This document shows, one piece after another, positions 24,212 through 32,875 of a stretch of DNA of 64,000 bases. Source of the stretch: Pseudomonas migulae (GTDB taxonomy: Bacteria; Pseudomonadota; Gammaproteobacteria; Pseudomonadales; Pseudomonadaceae); assembly GCF_024169315.1 (NCBI RefSeq), contig NZ_JALJWR010000001.1, forward strand, positions 3,770,501 through 3,834,500, written 5' to 3'. How positions within the stretch are numbered: the first letter of the stretch is position 1; each line of letters starts with the position of its first letter. The translations under genes and the position numbers were made by a program. The notes beneath the pieces are model-generated. The model saw only the letters and a program-made list of their open reading frames with translations, was not told where the DNA came from and did not search any database.

Positions 24212-25534
24212 GTGAACCAAAACTGGCATGGCACCCTGATTCGCCACATGCTGCTACTGGTCACCGCCTGCCTGGTGATCGGCCTGATCACCGGCTACTA
24301 CGGCTGGAGCCTCGCCGCGGGCCTGGGCCTCTACCTGGCCTGGACCCTCAAGCAATTGCTGCGTCTGCACGAGTGGCTGCGCCTGCACAAACCCGATGAA
24401 GCACCGCCCGATGGCTATGGCCTGTGGGGCGAAGTGTTCGACAGCATCTACCACCTGCAACGCCGCGACCAACGCGTGCGCGGGCGCCTGCAAGCGGTGA
24501 TCGACCGGGTCCAGGAATCCACCGCCGCGCTGAAAGACGCGGTGATCATGCTCGACACCGACGGCAACCTCGAATGGTGGAACCGCGCGGCGGAAACCCT
24601 GCTCGGTCTCAAGACGCCGCAGGACAGCGGCCAGCCAGTGACCAACCTGGTGCGCCATCCGCGCTTCAAGGAATACTTCGAGCAGGACAGCTACGCCGAG
24701 CCGCTGGAAATCCCTTCGCCGATCAACGATCGCCTGCGCATTCAGCTGTACATCACCCGCTACGGCAACAACGAACACTTGATGCTGGTGCGCGACGTGA
24801 CGCGCATCCATCAGCTGGAGCAGATGCGCAAAGACTTTATCGCCAACGTCTCCCACGAACTTCGCACGCCGCTGACGGTGATCTGCGGCTACCTGGAAAC
24901 CTTGCTCGACAATGTCGAGGACGTGAACCCGCGCTGGAGCCGCGCCTTGCAGCAAATGCAGCAACAAGGCGGGCGCATGCAGACGCTGCTCAACGACTTG
25001 CTGCTGCTGGCCAAACTGGAAGCCACCGATTACCCGTCGGACAACCAGCCCGTGCCCATCGACGGCTTGTTGCAATCGATCAAGGGCGACGCCCAGCAAC
25101 TGTCCGGGCAGAAAAACCAGCGCATCACCCTCGAAGCCGACCCGACGATTCAGCTCAAGGGTAGCGAAGCGGAACTGCGCAGCGCGTTTTCCAACCTGGT
25201 GTTCAACGCGGTGAAGTACACCCCGGCCGAAGGCAATATCCGCATCCGCTGGTGGGGCGACGAGCAAGGCGCGCACCTGAGCGTGCAGGACTCCGGCATC
25301 GGCATCGACAGCAAACACCTGCCGCGCCTGACCGAACGTTTCTATCGCGTCGACTCCAGCCGCAACTCCAACACCGGTGGCACCGGGCTCGGGTTGGCGA
25401 TCGTCAAACATGTGTTGCTGCGCCACCGCGCACGGATGGAAATCAGCAGCGTGCCGGGCCACGGCAGTACGTTTACCTGCCATTTCGCGCCGGCTCAGGT
25501 GACGAAAACCCGGGTTATCAGCACCGCGGATTGA
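24212..25534 (+). CDS. phoR: Phosphate sensor histidine kinase PhoR
   Basis: A 440-aa membrane kinase that phosphorylates PhoB under phosphate limitation, with signal input from PstSCAB and PhoU. Two N-terminal hydrophobic segments with almost no periplasmic loop are followed by a PAS domain (about 100-190) and the HisKA helix with the phospho-acceptor in FIANVSHELRTPLTVI. The HATPase domain has NLVFNAVKYTP, DSGIGID and GGTGLGLAIVKH. The start is GTG 24212. It is cotranscribed with phoB. Confidence 0.96.
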   Translation: MNQNWHGTLIRHMLLLVTACLVIGLITGYYGWSLAAGLGLYLAWTLKQLLRLHEWLRLHKPDEAPPDGYGLWGEVFDSIYHLQRRDQRVRGRLQAVIDRVQESTAALKDAVIMLDTDGNLEWWNRAAETLLGLKTPQDSGQPVTNLVRHPRFKEYFEQDSYAEPLEIPSPINDRLRIQLYITRYGNNEHLMLVRDVTRIHQLEQMRKDFIANVSHELRTPLTVICGYLETLLDNVEDVNPRWSRALQQMQQQGGRMQTLLNDLLLLAKLEATDYPSDNQPVPIDGLLQSIKGDAQQLSGQKNQRITLEADPTIQLKGSEAELRSAFSNLVFNAVKYTPAEGNIRIRWWGDEQGAHLSVQDSGIGIDSKHLPRLTERFYRVDSSRNSNTGGTGLGLAIVKHVLLRHRARMEISSVPGHGSTFTCHFAPAQVTKTRVISTAD

Positions 25535-25565
25535 TACCGGCCAGCACTCGCCACTAGGCAATCGA

Positions 25566-25593
25566 CAAGTCAGCCGCTACATTGGCTGACTTG
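25566..25593 (+). terminator. Hairpin after phoR (weak terminator candidate)
   Basis: A perfect 10-bp stem CAAGTCAGCC/GGCTGACTTG with an 8-nt loop, 31 nt after the phoR stop. It lacks a T-run, so it may be a processing or stabilising hairpin. Confidence 0.45.
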
Positions 25594-25657
25594 TGCCTGC
25601 CTTTCAGGTGCACTTTTTTCTTTCCTTTCGAATACACGGAACCCGCAAAACTCCATC

Positions 25658-26998
25658 ATGGACCCTTCCCCTGGCTTGACCCTCGCGACACTCTTCGCCG
25701 ATTTCGGCATGATTCTTTTTGCTCTGATCCTGGTTTTGCTCAACGGCTTTTTCGTTGCGGCGGAATTTGCCATGGTCAAATTGCGCTCGACCCGGGTCGA
25801 GGCCATCGCTGAGAAAAACGGCTGGCGCGGACACATCCTGCGCACCGTTCACAGTCAGCTCGATGCCTACCTGTCGGCGTGCCAACTGGGTATCACCCTC
25901 GCCTCCCTCGGCCTCGGCTGGGTCGGTGAACCGGCGTTCGCGCACATCCTCGAACCGCTGCTGGAGGCCGTCGGCGTGCAGTCGGCCGAAGTGATCAAAG
26001 GCGTATCGTTCTTCGCTGCGTTCTTCGTGATTTCGTACCTGCACATCGTGGTCGGCGAGCTGGCCCCGAAATCCTGGGCCATCCGCAAACCCGAGCTGCT
26101 GTCGCTGTGGACCGCCGTGCCGTTGTACCTGTTCTATTGGGCGATGTACCCGGCGATTTATTTGCTCAACGCCAGTGCCAACACGATTCTGCGGATCGCC
26201 GGCCAGGGTGAGCCCGGCCCCCATCACGAGCACCATTACAGCCGTGAAGAACTGAAACTGATCCTGCACTCCAGCCGTGGCCAGGACCCGAGCGACCAAG
26301 GCATGCGCGTACTCGCCTCGGCCGTGGAGATGGGCGAGCTGGAAGTGGTCGACTGGGCCAACTCCCGCGAAGACCTGGTGACGCTGGAGTTCAACGCGCC
26401 GCTCAAGGAAATCCTGGCGATGTTCCGTCGCCACAAGTTCAGCCGTTATCCGGTGTACGACAGTGATCGCCAGGAGTTCGTCGGCCTGCTGCACATCAAG
26501 GACCTGTTGCTGGAACTGGCGGCGCTGGACCACATCCCCGAGTCGTTCAACCTGGCCGAACTGACCCGGCCGCTGGAGCGCGTGTCGCGGCACATGCCGC
26601 TGTCGCAGTTGCTGGAGCAGTTCCGCAAGGGCGGCTCGCACTTCGCCGTGGTTGAAGAAGCCGACGGCAACATCATCGGCTACCTGACCATGGAAGACGT
26701 GCTGGAAGTGCTGGTCGGCGACATTCAGGACGAACACCGCAAGGCCGAGCGCGGGATTCTCGCGTATCAACCGGGCAAGCTGCTCGTTCGCGGTGATACG
26801 CCGCTGTTCAAGGTTGAACGCCTGCTGGGCATTGACCTTGACCACATCGAAGCCGAAACCCTCGCCGGGCTGGTCTACGAAACCCTGAAACGGGTGCCGG
26901 AAGAGGAAGAAGTGCTGGAAGTCGAAGGCCTGCGGATCATCATCAAAAAGATGAAAGGGCCGAAGATCATTCTGGCCAAGGTGTTGATGCTCGACTAA
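25658..26998 (+). CDS. CNNM/CorC-type membrane protein (hemolysin-like, DUF21-CBS-CorC_HlyC)
   Basis: A 446-aa protein in three parts: an N-terminal DUF21/CNNM membrane domain (about residues 1-200) containing LNGFFVAAEFAMVKLRSTR and VGELAPKSWAIRKPELL, a CBS-domain pair (about 215-350, KFSRYPVYDSDRQEFVGLLHIKDLL), and a C-terminal CorC_HlyC domain with TLAGLVYETLKRVPEEEEV. Relatives are linked to magnesium and divalent-cation efflux or homeostasis. 'Hemolysin' is an old family label, not a demonstrated activity. It stands alone, 123 nt after phoR. Confidence 0.9.
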   Translation: MDPSPGLTLATLFADFGMILFALILVLLNGFFVAAEFAMVKLRSTRVEAIAEKNGWRGHILRTVHSQLDAYLSACQLGITLASLGLGWVGEPAFAHILEPLLEAVGVQSAEVIKGVSFFAAFFVISYLHIVVGELAPKSWAIRKPELLSLWTAVPLYLFYWAMYPAIYLLNASANTILRIAGQGEPGPHHEHHYSREELKLILHSSRGQDPSDQGMRVLASAVEMGELEVVDWANSREDLVTLEFNAPLKEILAMFRRHKFSRYPVYDSDRQEFVGLLHIKDLLLELAALDHIPESFNLAELTRPLERVSRHMPLSQLLEQFRKGGSHFAVVEEADGNIIGYLTMEDVLEVLVGDIQDEHRKAERGILAYQPGKLLVRGDTPLFKVERLLGIDLDHIEAETLAGLVYETLKRVPEEEEVLEVEGLRIIIKKMKGPKIILAKVLMLD

Positions 26999-27025
26999 AT
27001 AGGCAGATCCGGAACCGAGTCGATC

Positions 27026-27095
27026 CCATCGCGGGCAAGCCCGCTCCCACAAGGACTAGCGCGGGACCTGTGGGAGCGGGCTTGCCCGCGATTGC
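27026..27095. repeat. REP inverted pair
   Basis: Two arms CGCGGGCAAGCCCGCTCCCAC and its inverse flank a ~20-nt spacer between convergent genes; the unit can fold into one large hairpin. Confidence 0.9.
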
Positions 27096-27113
27096 GTCAG
27101 GTCAGGCAACCCA

Positions 27114-28010
27114 TTATTGCTTGCCCAACGCAAAGTTGGGCAACGCTCCCACCGGTTGATTGAACTGGTACGGAATCGACACCAGCCCCAACCCTGTATT
27201 GCGCTGCACCACGAAATGCAGGTGCGGCCCGCTGCTGTTGCCGGTATTGCCCGACAGCGCCAGCGGACTCCCCACTGACACCCGTTGCCCTTCGCGAACG
27301 CTGACTGAGCCTTGCTTGAGGTGCAGGTACACGCCCATCGTCCCGTCATCGTGCAGCACGCGCACGAAATTGCCCGACGGATCGTTGCCGCGCCCGGTCT
27401 GGGCATTCTCGGTTTTCACCACCACCCCGCCTCGCGCCGCGATGATCGGCGTGCCGACGGGCATGGCGATGTCCATGGCGTAGCGATTCCTTGGGCCGAA
27501 GTGGCTGTACTGTCCATTGGCGCCCTGACTGAGCCGAAACGGTCCGCCACCCCAGGGGAACGGGTATCGATAGGCCATGGCAGCCCCTGAGGGGTCACCC
27601 AGGGAGTATTCAAACTTGGGGGTATACGCGAGCGGCATCTCCGCTTTCGTGGCCGTGAGCAGCGCCAGACGAATGCTGCTGCGGGCCGGCATGACCCGAC
27701 GGATCGGCCGGCTCGGCGCACCGCTGACGTTCTGCAGCCCGGCGAAACTCAACTCGATCTCAACAGGCGCATACAGGTCATTGCGCACGTAGACGCTGTC
27801 CACGCCCTGCTTCTTCGTGATGACGAGGTACACCTGACGCTCAAGGTGCTCGACCATGCGATCGCGAAAAGTGAACACCCGGGATCCCTTCGTGGGGCGG
27901 TCGCTGTAGGAGACCACGCCATTGGCATCGGTGGATTTGTAGATGGTCATGGCCATGGCCAAGGTGGACGCCATGAACAGACCACAGAAAAACAGCAGGC
28001 GCGCGAGCAT
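27114..28010 (-). CDS. Secreted M23 (LytM-type) metallopeptidase
   Basis: A 298-aa protein with a signal peptide (LLFFCGLFMASTLAMA), an N-terminal DUF4124-like beta region (IYKSTDANGVVSYSDRP), a middle beta domain, and a C-terminal M23 peptidase domain from about residue 165. The zinc motifs are intact: H-(x)n-D in SHFGPRNRYAMDIAMP and HLHF in SSGPHLHFVVQ. M23 enzymes cut peptidoglycan cross-bridges; with both zinc motifs present an active enzyme is likely, in contrast to EnvC-like activators. It is a single gene between REP elements. Confidence 0.9.
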   Translation of the reverse strand: MLARLLFFCGLFMASTLAMAMTIYKSTDANGVVSYSDRPTKGSRVFTFRDRMVEHLERQVYLVITKKQGVDSVYVRNDLYAPVEIELSFAGLQNVSGAPSRPIRRVMPARSSIRLALLTATKAEMPLAYTPKFEYSLGDPSGAAMAYRYPFPWGGGPFRLSQGANGQYSHFGPRNRYAMDIAMPVGTPIIAARGGVVVKTENAQTGRGNDPSGNFVRVLHDDGTMGVYLHLKQGSVSVREGQRVSVGSPLALSGNTGNSSGPHLHFVVQRNTGLGLVSIPYQFNQPVGALPNFALGKQ

Positions 28011-28128
28011 GGGCAGGATTCTGTCGAGTAAGGCCTGGGATTGAGCCTAGCAGCTGCAATGGACCCGGGTAGTCGGCAGATGTTTCAAAATGGGCAGGTC
28101 AGCGGATGTGTGGTGAATCTGATGGCCC

Positions 28129-28220
28129 CTTCGCGGGCAAGCCCGCTCCCACAGGTTTCGTGTCGGTCATATCATCGACGACAACCCAAATCCTGTGGGA
28201 GCGAGGCTTGCCCGCGATGG
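28129..28220. repeat. REP inverted pair
   Basis: Arms TTCGCGGGCAAGCCCGCTCCC and CTGTGGGAGCGAGGCTTGCCC in opposite orientation lie between two minus-strand genes. Confidence 0.88.
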
Positions 28221-28241
28221 CGGACGGTCAGGCGACGAAGA

Positions 28242-29198
28242 TTACGCGCCTGGAACGAAATGCTTCTGCGCTGTACCGCGTGCGATCAACCGGGAGATGT
28301 AATCCAGTTTCTGCGCGTCCTGGTCGACAAAGCGGAACGTCAGTTGCAGCCATTCGCTGTCGGGTTTCTGCTCGTGGGCGACGATGGCGTGCAGGTAACC
28401 GTTCAGGCGAGCGACTTCAGCGTTGTCGCCCTGCTCCAGATCGAGCACGGCGCTGTCGAGCACTTGCGGCAGGGCTTCGGTGCGTTTGACCACCAGCAGC
28501 GCTTCCTTGAGGCTCAAGGCTTTGATGACGCATTGCTGAATGCCGTTCGGCAGGCGCAATTGGCCCTGGCCACGGCCGCCGGTTGGCGCGGCAGAGGCAG
28601 CCGGCGCCTTCACCGGTGGGCTGTTGAGCAAGCCACGGGACGGCGCAGCAGCCGGAGCCGGTGCGGCGGCGACAGGTTTGGCAAACGGGTTGACCGCTGC
28701 CGGTGCCGCCGCAGGCGCGACCACCGGAGCCTTGCCGCCGGTCAATGCGCTCAACGAATCGTTACCAAAGGCCGAGTTCATTTTGGTCGGCGCGCTGTTC
28801 ATCAAGGTGTCGAGCTTGCCGACCTTGTTCAGCGCCTGCTTGACCTTGGTCAGCAGTTGCTCGTTGGTGAACGGCTTGCTGACGTAGCCGGAAACACCGG
28901 CCTGGATCGCCTGGACGACGTTCTCTTTGTCGCCACGGCTGGTCACCATGACGAAGGGCATGGTCTTGAGGTTGTCCTGCTCGCGGCACCAGGTCAGCAA
29001 TTCCAGGCCGGACATTTCCGGCATCTCCCAGTCGCACAGGACCAGGTCGAACGCTTCCCGGGCCAGCAAGGCCTGAGCCTTCTTGCCGTTGACCGCGTCT
29101 TCGATCCGGATGCCCGGGAAGTAGTTGCGCAGGCACTTCTTCACCAGGTCACGAATGAACGACGCATCGTCCACGACCAACACACTGACCTTACTCAT
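28242..29198 (-). CDS. Response regulator with C-terminal PilZ-like domain
   Basis: A 318-aa protein. The N-terminal receiver domain (residues 1-125) has the acidic pair DDAS, the phospho-acceptor in LVLCDWEMPEMSG and the lysine in YVSKPFTNE. A long Ala/Pro-rich linker (about 140-210) follows, then a C-terminal ~105-residue domain with QCVIKALSLKEALLVVKR, which I read as PilZ-like but without a clear RxxxR c-di-GMP motif. No kinase lies nearby, so its partner is unknown. The P. aeruginosa counterpart in the same place, as I recall, is also an orphan response regulator. Confidence 0.8.
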   Translation of the reverse strand: MSKVSVLVVDDASFIRDLVKKCLRNYFPGIRIEDAVNGKKAQALLAREAFDLVLCDWEMPEMSGLELLTWCREQDNLKTMPFVMVTSRGDKENVVQAIQAGVSGYVSKPFTNEQLLTKVKQALNKVGKLDTLMNSAPTKMNSAFGNDSLSALTGGKAPVVAPAAAPAAVNPFAKPVAAAPAPAAAPSRGLLNSPPVKAPAASAAPTGGRGQGQLRLPNGIQQCVIKALSLKEALLVVKRTEALPQVLDSAVLDLEQGDNAEVARLNGYLHAIVAHEQKPDSEWLQLTFRFVDQDAQKLDYISRLIARGTAQKHFVPGA

Positions 29199-29320
29199 CC
29201 ATCACCCCTTTAAAAAATCCCGGCAAGCATACCGCTTTGCTGATGGCACATTGCCAAAAACCTTCAGTCACGCCGGGACTTTTCGTTCGCGGGTGCTGCT
29301 TCGAATTCGTAAACCCCTAA

Positions 29321-29350
29321 ACAAAAACGCCCGGCCAAAAGGCCGGGCGC
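29321..29350 (-). terminator. Terminator of the pst-phoU operon
   Basis: A perfect 9-bp stem CGCCCGGCC/GGCCGGGCG with an AAAA (UUUU on the transcript) loop is followed on the minus strand by TTTTTGTTT. It sits just after phoU. Confidence 0.93.
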
Positions 29351-29365
29351 TTTACTTGGGCAATC

Positions 29366-30127
29366 TTACTTATCGTCAACTTCGCCCGGAACATTAGCGG
29401 TTTCACCACTTGTGCCTTCAACTTCTTCCTTCATGCGCTTGAGGCCCAGGTGACGCACATCGGTGCCGCGCACCAGGTAAATCACCAGCTCGGAGATATT
29501 GCGCGCGTGGTCGCCGATGCGCTCCAGCGAACGCAGCACCCAGATAATGCTCAGAACCCGCGAGATAGAGCGCGGGTCTTCCATCATGTAGGTGGCGAGT
29601 TCACGCAGGGCCGTCTTGTATTCGCGGTCGATGATCTTGTCGTACTGCGCCACCGACAACGCCAGGTCGGCGTCGAAGCGGGCAAACGCGTCCAGGGCGT
29701 CACGCACCATGTTGCGCACCTGGTCACCGATGTGGCGAACCTCGACGTAACCGCGCGGCGCTTCGCCTTCCTCGCACAACTGGATGGCGCGACGGGCGAT
29801 CTTGGTCGATTCGTCGCCGATGCGCTCAAGGTCGATCACCGACTTGGAGATGCTGATGATCAGACGCAAGTCGGACGCTGCTGGCTGACGACGGGCCAGA
29901 ATGCGCAGGCATTCTTCGTCGATGTTGCGTTCCATCTGGTTGATCTGGTCATCGATCTCGCGAACCTGCTGAGCCAGGCCGGAGTCGGCCTCGATCAGCG
30001 CGGTCACCGCGTCGTTGACCTGCTTCTCGACCAGCCCGCCCATGGCCAGGAGGTGGCTGCGCACTTCCTCGAGCTCAGCGTTGAACTGCGCGGAGATGTG
30101 ATGGGTAAGGCCTTCTTTACTAATCAT
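29366..30127 (-). CDS. phoU: Phosphate signalling protein PhoU
   Basis: A 253-aa protein, a bundle of two three-helix PhoU repeats. It links the PstSCAB transporter to PhoR and represses the Pho response when phosphate is plentiful. It has the family pattern HHISAQFNAELEEVRSHLLAMGG at the start and metal-binding acidic stretches (DDQINQMERNIDEEC; ERIGDESTKIARRAI) repeated later (ERIGDHARNISELVI). It is the last gene of the pst operon, 71 nt after pstB. Confidence 0.96.
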   Translation of the reverse strand: MISKEGLTHHISAQFNAELEEVRSHLLAMGGLVEKQVNDAVTALIEADSGLAQQVREIDDQINQMERNIDEECLRILARRQPAASDLRLIISISKSVIDLERIGDESTKIARRAIQLCEEGEAPRGYVEVRHIGDQVRNMVRDALDAFARFDADLALSVAQYDKIIDREYKTALRELATYMMEDPRSISRVLSIIWVLRSLERIGDHARNISELVIYLVRGTDVRHLGLKRMKEEVEGTSGETANVPGEVDDK

Positions 30128-30198
30128 GTTGGCGTCCTTGGAGCGTCCGGTAAGGTGCGGTGGACCGCAGCGTCAGTTCAGTGAGCAACAACAGCTTC

Positions 30199-31032
30199 CT
30201 AGCCGTAGCGACCAGTGATGTAGTCTTCGGTCTGCTTCTTCGCCGGATTGGTGAACAGGGTATCGGTGTCGCCGAATTCCACCAGTTTGCCCATGTACAT
30301 GAACGCCGTGTAGTCGGAAACCCGCGCGGCCTGTTGCATGTTGTGGGTCACGATGACGATGGTGAACTTCGATTTCAGTTCGTAGATCAGCTCTTCGACT
30401 TTCAACGTCGAGATCGGGTCGAGTGCCGAGCACGGTTCGTCGAGCAGCAGCACTTCCGGTTCCACGGCGATAGTGCGCGCGATCACCAGACGTTGTTGCT
30501 GACCACCGGACAGGCCGAGTGCCGACTCGTGCAGACGATCCTTCACTTCGTCCCACAGCGCCGCGCCTTTCAACGCCCACTCGACGGCTTCGTCGAGGAT
30601 GCGCTTCTTGTTGATGCCCTGGATACGCAGACCGTAAACCACGTTCTCGTAGATGGTTTTCGGGAACGGGTTCGGCTTCTGGAACACCATGCCGACGCGA
30701 CGGCGCAGCTCGGCCACGTCTTCGCCCTTGCGGTAGATGTTGTTGCCGTAGAGGTTGATTTCACCTTCCACGCGGCAACCGTCGACCAGGTCGTTCATGC
30801 GGTTGAAGGTACGCAGCAGCGTGGACTTGCCGCAGCCGGACGGACCGATGAAGGCGGTCACGCGCTGTTTCGGGATGTTCATGCTGACGTCGAACAGCGC
30901 TTGTTTGTCGCCGTAGAACAGGCTCAGGCCCGGCACTTCGATGGCCACGGTTTCCTGCGCCAGGCTCAGGCTCTGTTTGTCGCGGCCCAGGGCAGACATG
31001 TTGATGCCGTGGGTATGTGCTTCGTGCTGCAT
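30199..31032 (-). CDS. pstB: Phosphate ABC transporter ATPase PstB
   Basis: A 277-aa ATP-binding subunit. Walker A is GPSGCGKST, the signature is LSGGQQQRL, Walker B is [12 protein letters not shown] and the switch histidine is in VTHNMQQA. It powers phosphate import through PstC/PstA. The start is ATG 31032. The N-terminal ~25 residues before [11 protein letters not shown] are longer than in E. coli PstB. A REP pair lies between pstA and pstB. Confidence 0.96.
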   Translation of the reverse strand: MQHEAHTHGINMSALGRDKQSLSLAQETVAIEVPGLSLFYGDKQALFDVSMNIPKQRVTAFIGPSGCGKSTLLRTFNRMNDLVDGCRVEGEINLYGNNIYRKGEDVAELRRRVGMVFQKPNPFPKTIYENVVYGLRIQGINKKRILDEAVEWALKGAALWDEVKDRLHESALGLSGGQQQRLVIARTIAVEPEVLLLDEPCSALDPISTLKVEELIYELKSKFTIVIVTHNMQQAARVSDYTAFMYMGKLVEFGDTDTLFTNPAKKQTEDYITGRYG

Positions 31033-31107
31033 GGGAGGCTCCCTGTGCTGACAAATTCGGTTCGGTTGACCGCTGGCCTCACAGAAATGGGCCAGCGGTG
31101 TTGCCTT

Positions 31108-31178
31108 CTGTAGGAGCCAGGCTTGCCGGCGAAGGCGTCCTTGAAATCGCCTTCGCCGGCAAGCCTGGCTCCTACAGG
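31108..31178. repeat. REP inverted pair within the pst operon
   Basis: Inverse arms TGTAGGAGCCAGGCTTGCCGG and its complement with a ~25-nt centre lie between pstA and pstB. An intra-operon hairpin may stabilise or separate mRNA segments. Confidence 0.9.
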
Positions 31179-31189
31179 GTCGGCAGTGA

Positions 31190-32860
31190 TTAGCTATCCA
31201 GCGCTTTGTATTTCTCGCGCAGATGGTTCCGGATATAAACGGCCGACAGGTTCAATGTCGCGATCACCAGTACCAGCAACAGCGCCGTGGCGTACACCAG
31301 CGGTCGTGCGGCTTCGACGTTCGGGCTCTGGAAGCCGACGTCATAAATATGGAAGCCCAGGTGCATGATCTTCTGATCAAGGTGAAGGTACGGGTAGTTG
31401 CCATCCAGCGGCAGCGATGGCGCCAGTTTCACCACACCCACCAGCATCAGCGGCGCCACTTCGCCAGCGGCGCGAGCCACGGCGAGAATCATGCCGGTCA
31501 TCATCGCCGGGCTGGCCATCGGCAGCACGATCTTCCACAAGGTTTCCGCCTTGGTTGCGCCGAGGGCCAACGAGCCTTCACGCACGGTGCGAGGAATCCG
31601 CGCCAGACCTTCTTCGGTGGCCACGATCACCACCGGCACCGCCAGCAGCGCCAGGGTCAGCGACGCCCAGAGCAGACCCGGCGTACCGAAGGTCGGTGCC
31701 GGCAGCGCTTCAGGGAAGAACAACCGGTCGACCGAGCCGCCCAGCACATAAACGAAGAAGCCCAGACCGAACACGCCGTAAACGATGGCCGGAACGCCCG
31801 CCAGGTTGTTCACGGCGATACGGATGATCCGGGTCAGCGCGTTCTGCTTGGCGTATTCACGCAGGTAAACCGCTGCCAGCACGCCGAACGGGGTCACGAT
31901 CATCGCCATGATCAGGGTCATCATCACTGTGCCGAAGATGGCCGGGAAGATCCCGCCTTCGGTGTTCGCTTCACGCGGGTCGTCGCTGAGGAATTCCCAG
32001 ACCTTGCTGAAGTAGAAACCGATCTTGGTCATCGTGCCCATGGCGTTCGGCTGATAGGCGTGAACCACCTTGCCGATGTCGATCACGATCTCTTTGCCGT
32101 TGGCATCGCGGGCCGTCAGGCTGTCGCGGTTGAACTGGGCGTGCAGGTCGGCAAGACGGGCTTCGATGTCCTGATAACGTGCGTTCAGCTCGGCGCGCTC
32201 GGACTCCATGTCCGCTTGCGCGGTGGCATCGAGCTTGCCGGCCAGTTCCAGTTTGCGACCGTGCAGACGGATGCGTTCGAGACCGGCGTTGATCGCGCCG
32301 ATGTCGACTTTTTCCAGAGTCTTAAGCTGCGCAGCAAGCTGGTTGACGCGGGCAACACGGGCCTGCAACTCAGGCCACGCCGCCTCGCCTTCGGCGATGA
32401 CTTTGCCGTCCTGTTTGACGTTGACCAGGTAGCCGTAGAAGTTGCCCCACTCGCGACGCTCGATGGCCATCAGCTCAGGCGGGGTTTTCTGGTTGGTCAG
32501 CCACTCGCCGACGATCCAGGTGAAGTCGTTGCCGTTCAAGTCACGGTTGCCGACCTTGATCAGCTCGCGGGTCATGAACTCCGGGCCTTCGTCAGGCACC
32601 GGCAGCCCGGCGCTTTTCAGGCGCGCGCGCGGCACTTCTTCTTTCTGCACCACTTCGCCGATGACCAGGTGATTGGCCTGGCCCGGCACGTCGTAGCTGG
32701 CGTGAATCAAGTCCGCCGGCCAGAAGTGACCCAGACCGCGCACGGCAATCACCGCCAGCAGGCCAATGGTCATGATGACCGCGATGGACACCGCGCCACC
32801 GCTGATCCAGACGCCGGGGGCGCCGCTCTTGAACCATCCATTCAGGGAGTTCTGTTTCAC
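31190..32860 (-). CDS. pstA: Phosphate ABC transporter permease PstA (with large periplasmic insert)
   Basis: A 556-aa permease, about 250 residues longer than E. coli PstA. The first helix ([20 protein letters not shown]) is followed by ~250 residues facing the periplasm, including a long predicted coiled coil (about 165-240, [18 protein letters not shown] to [11 protein letters not shown]). The conserved permease core comes after that, with the EAA-loop region [21 protein letters not shown]. It pairs with PstC and follows it by 15 nt. The insert is a Pseudomonas-type feature and its job is unknown. Confidence 0.94.
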   Translation of the reverse strand: MKQNSLNGWFKSGAPGVWISGGAVSIAVIMTIGLLAVIAVRGLGHFWPADLIHASYDVPGQANHLVIGEVVQKEEVPRARLKSAGLPVPDEGPEFMTRELIKVGNRDLNGNDFTWIVGEWLTNQKTPPELMAIERREWGNFYGYLVNVKQDGKVIAEGEAAWPELQARVARVNQLAAQLKTLEKVDIGAINAGLERIRLHGRKLELAGKLDATAQADMESERAELNARYQDIEARLADLHAQFNRDSLTARDANGKEIVIDIGKVVHAYQPNAMGTMTKIGFYFSKVWEFLSDDPREANTEGGIFPAIFGTVMMTLIMAMIVTPFGVLAAVYLREYAKQNALTRIIRIAVNNLAGVPAIVYGVFGLGFFVYVLGGSVDRLFFPEALPAPTFGTPGLLWASLTLALLAVPVVIVATEEGLARIPRTVREGSLALGATKAETLWKIVLPMASPAMMTGMILAVARAAGEVAPLMLVGVVKLAPSLPLDGNYPYLHLDQKIMHLGFHIYDVGFQSPNVEAARPLVYATALLLVLVIATLNLSAVYIRNHLREKYKALDS

Positions 32861-32875
32861 AGACTTCTACCTTTC

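Noticed and set aside
25566..25593. Strong rho-independent terminator after phoR
   Set aside because: The stem is perfect but no T-run follows, so only a hairpin can be claimed.
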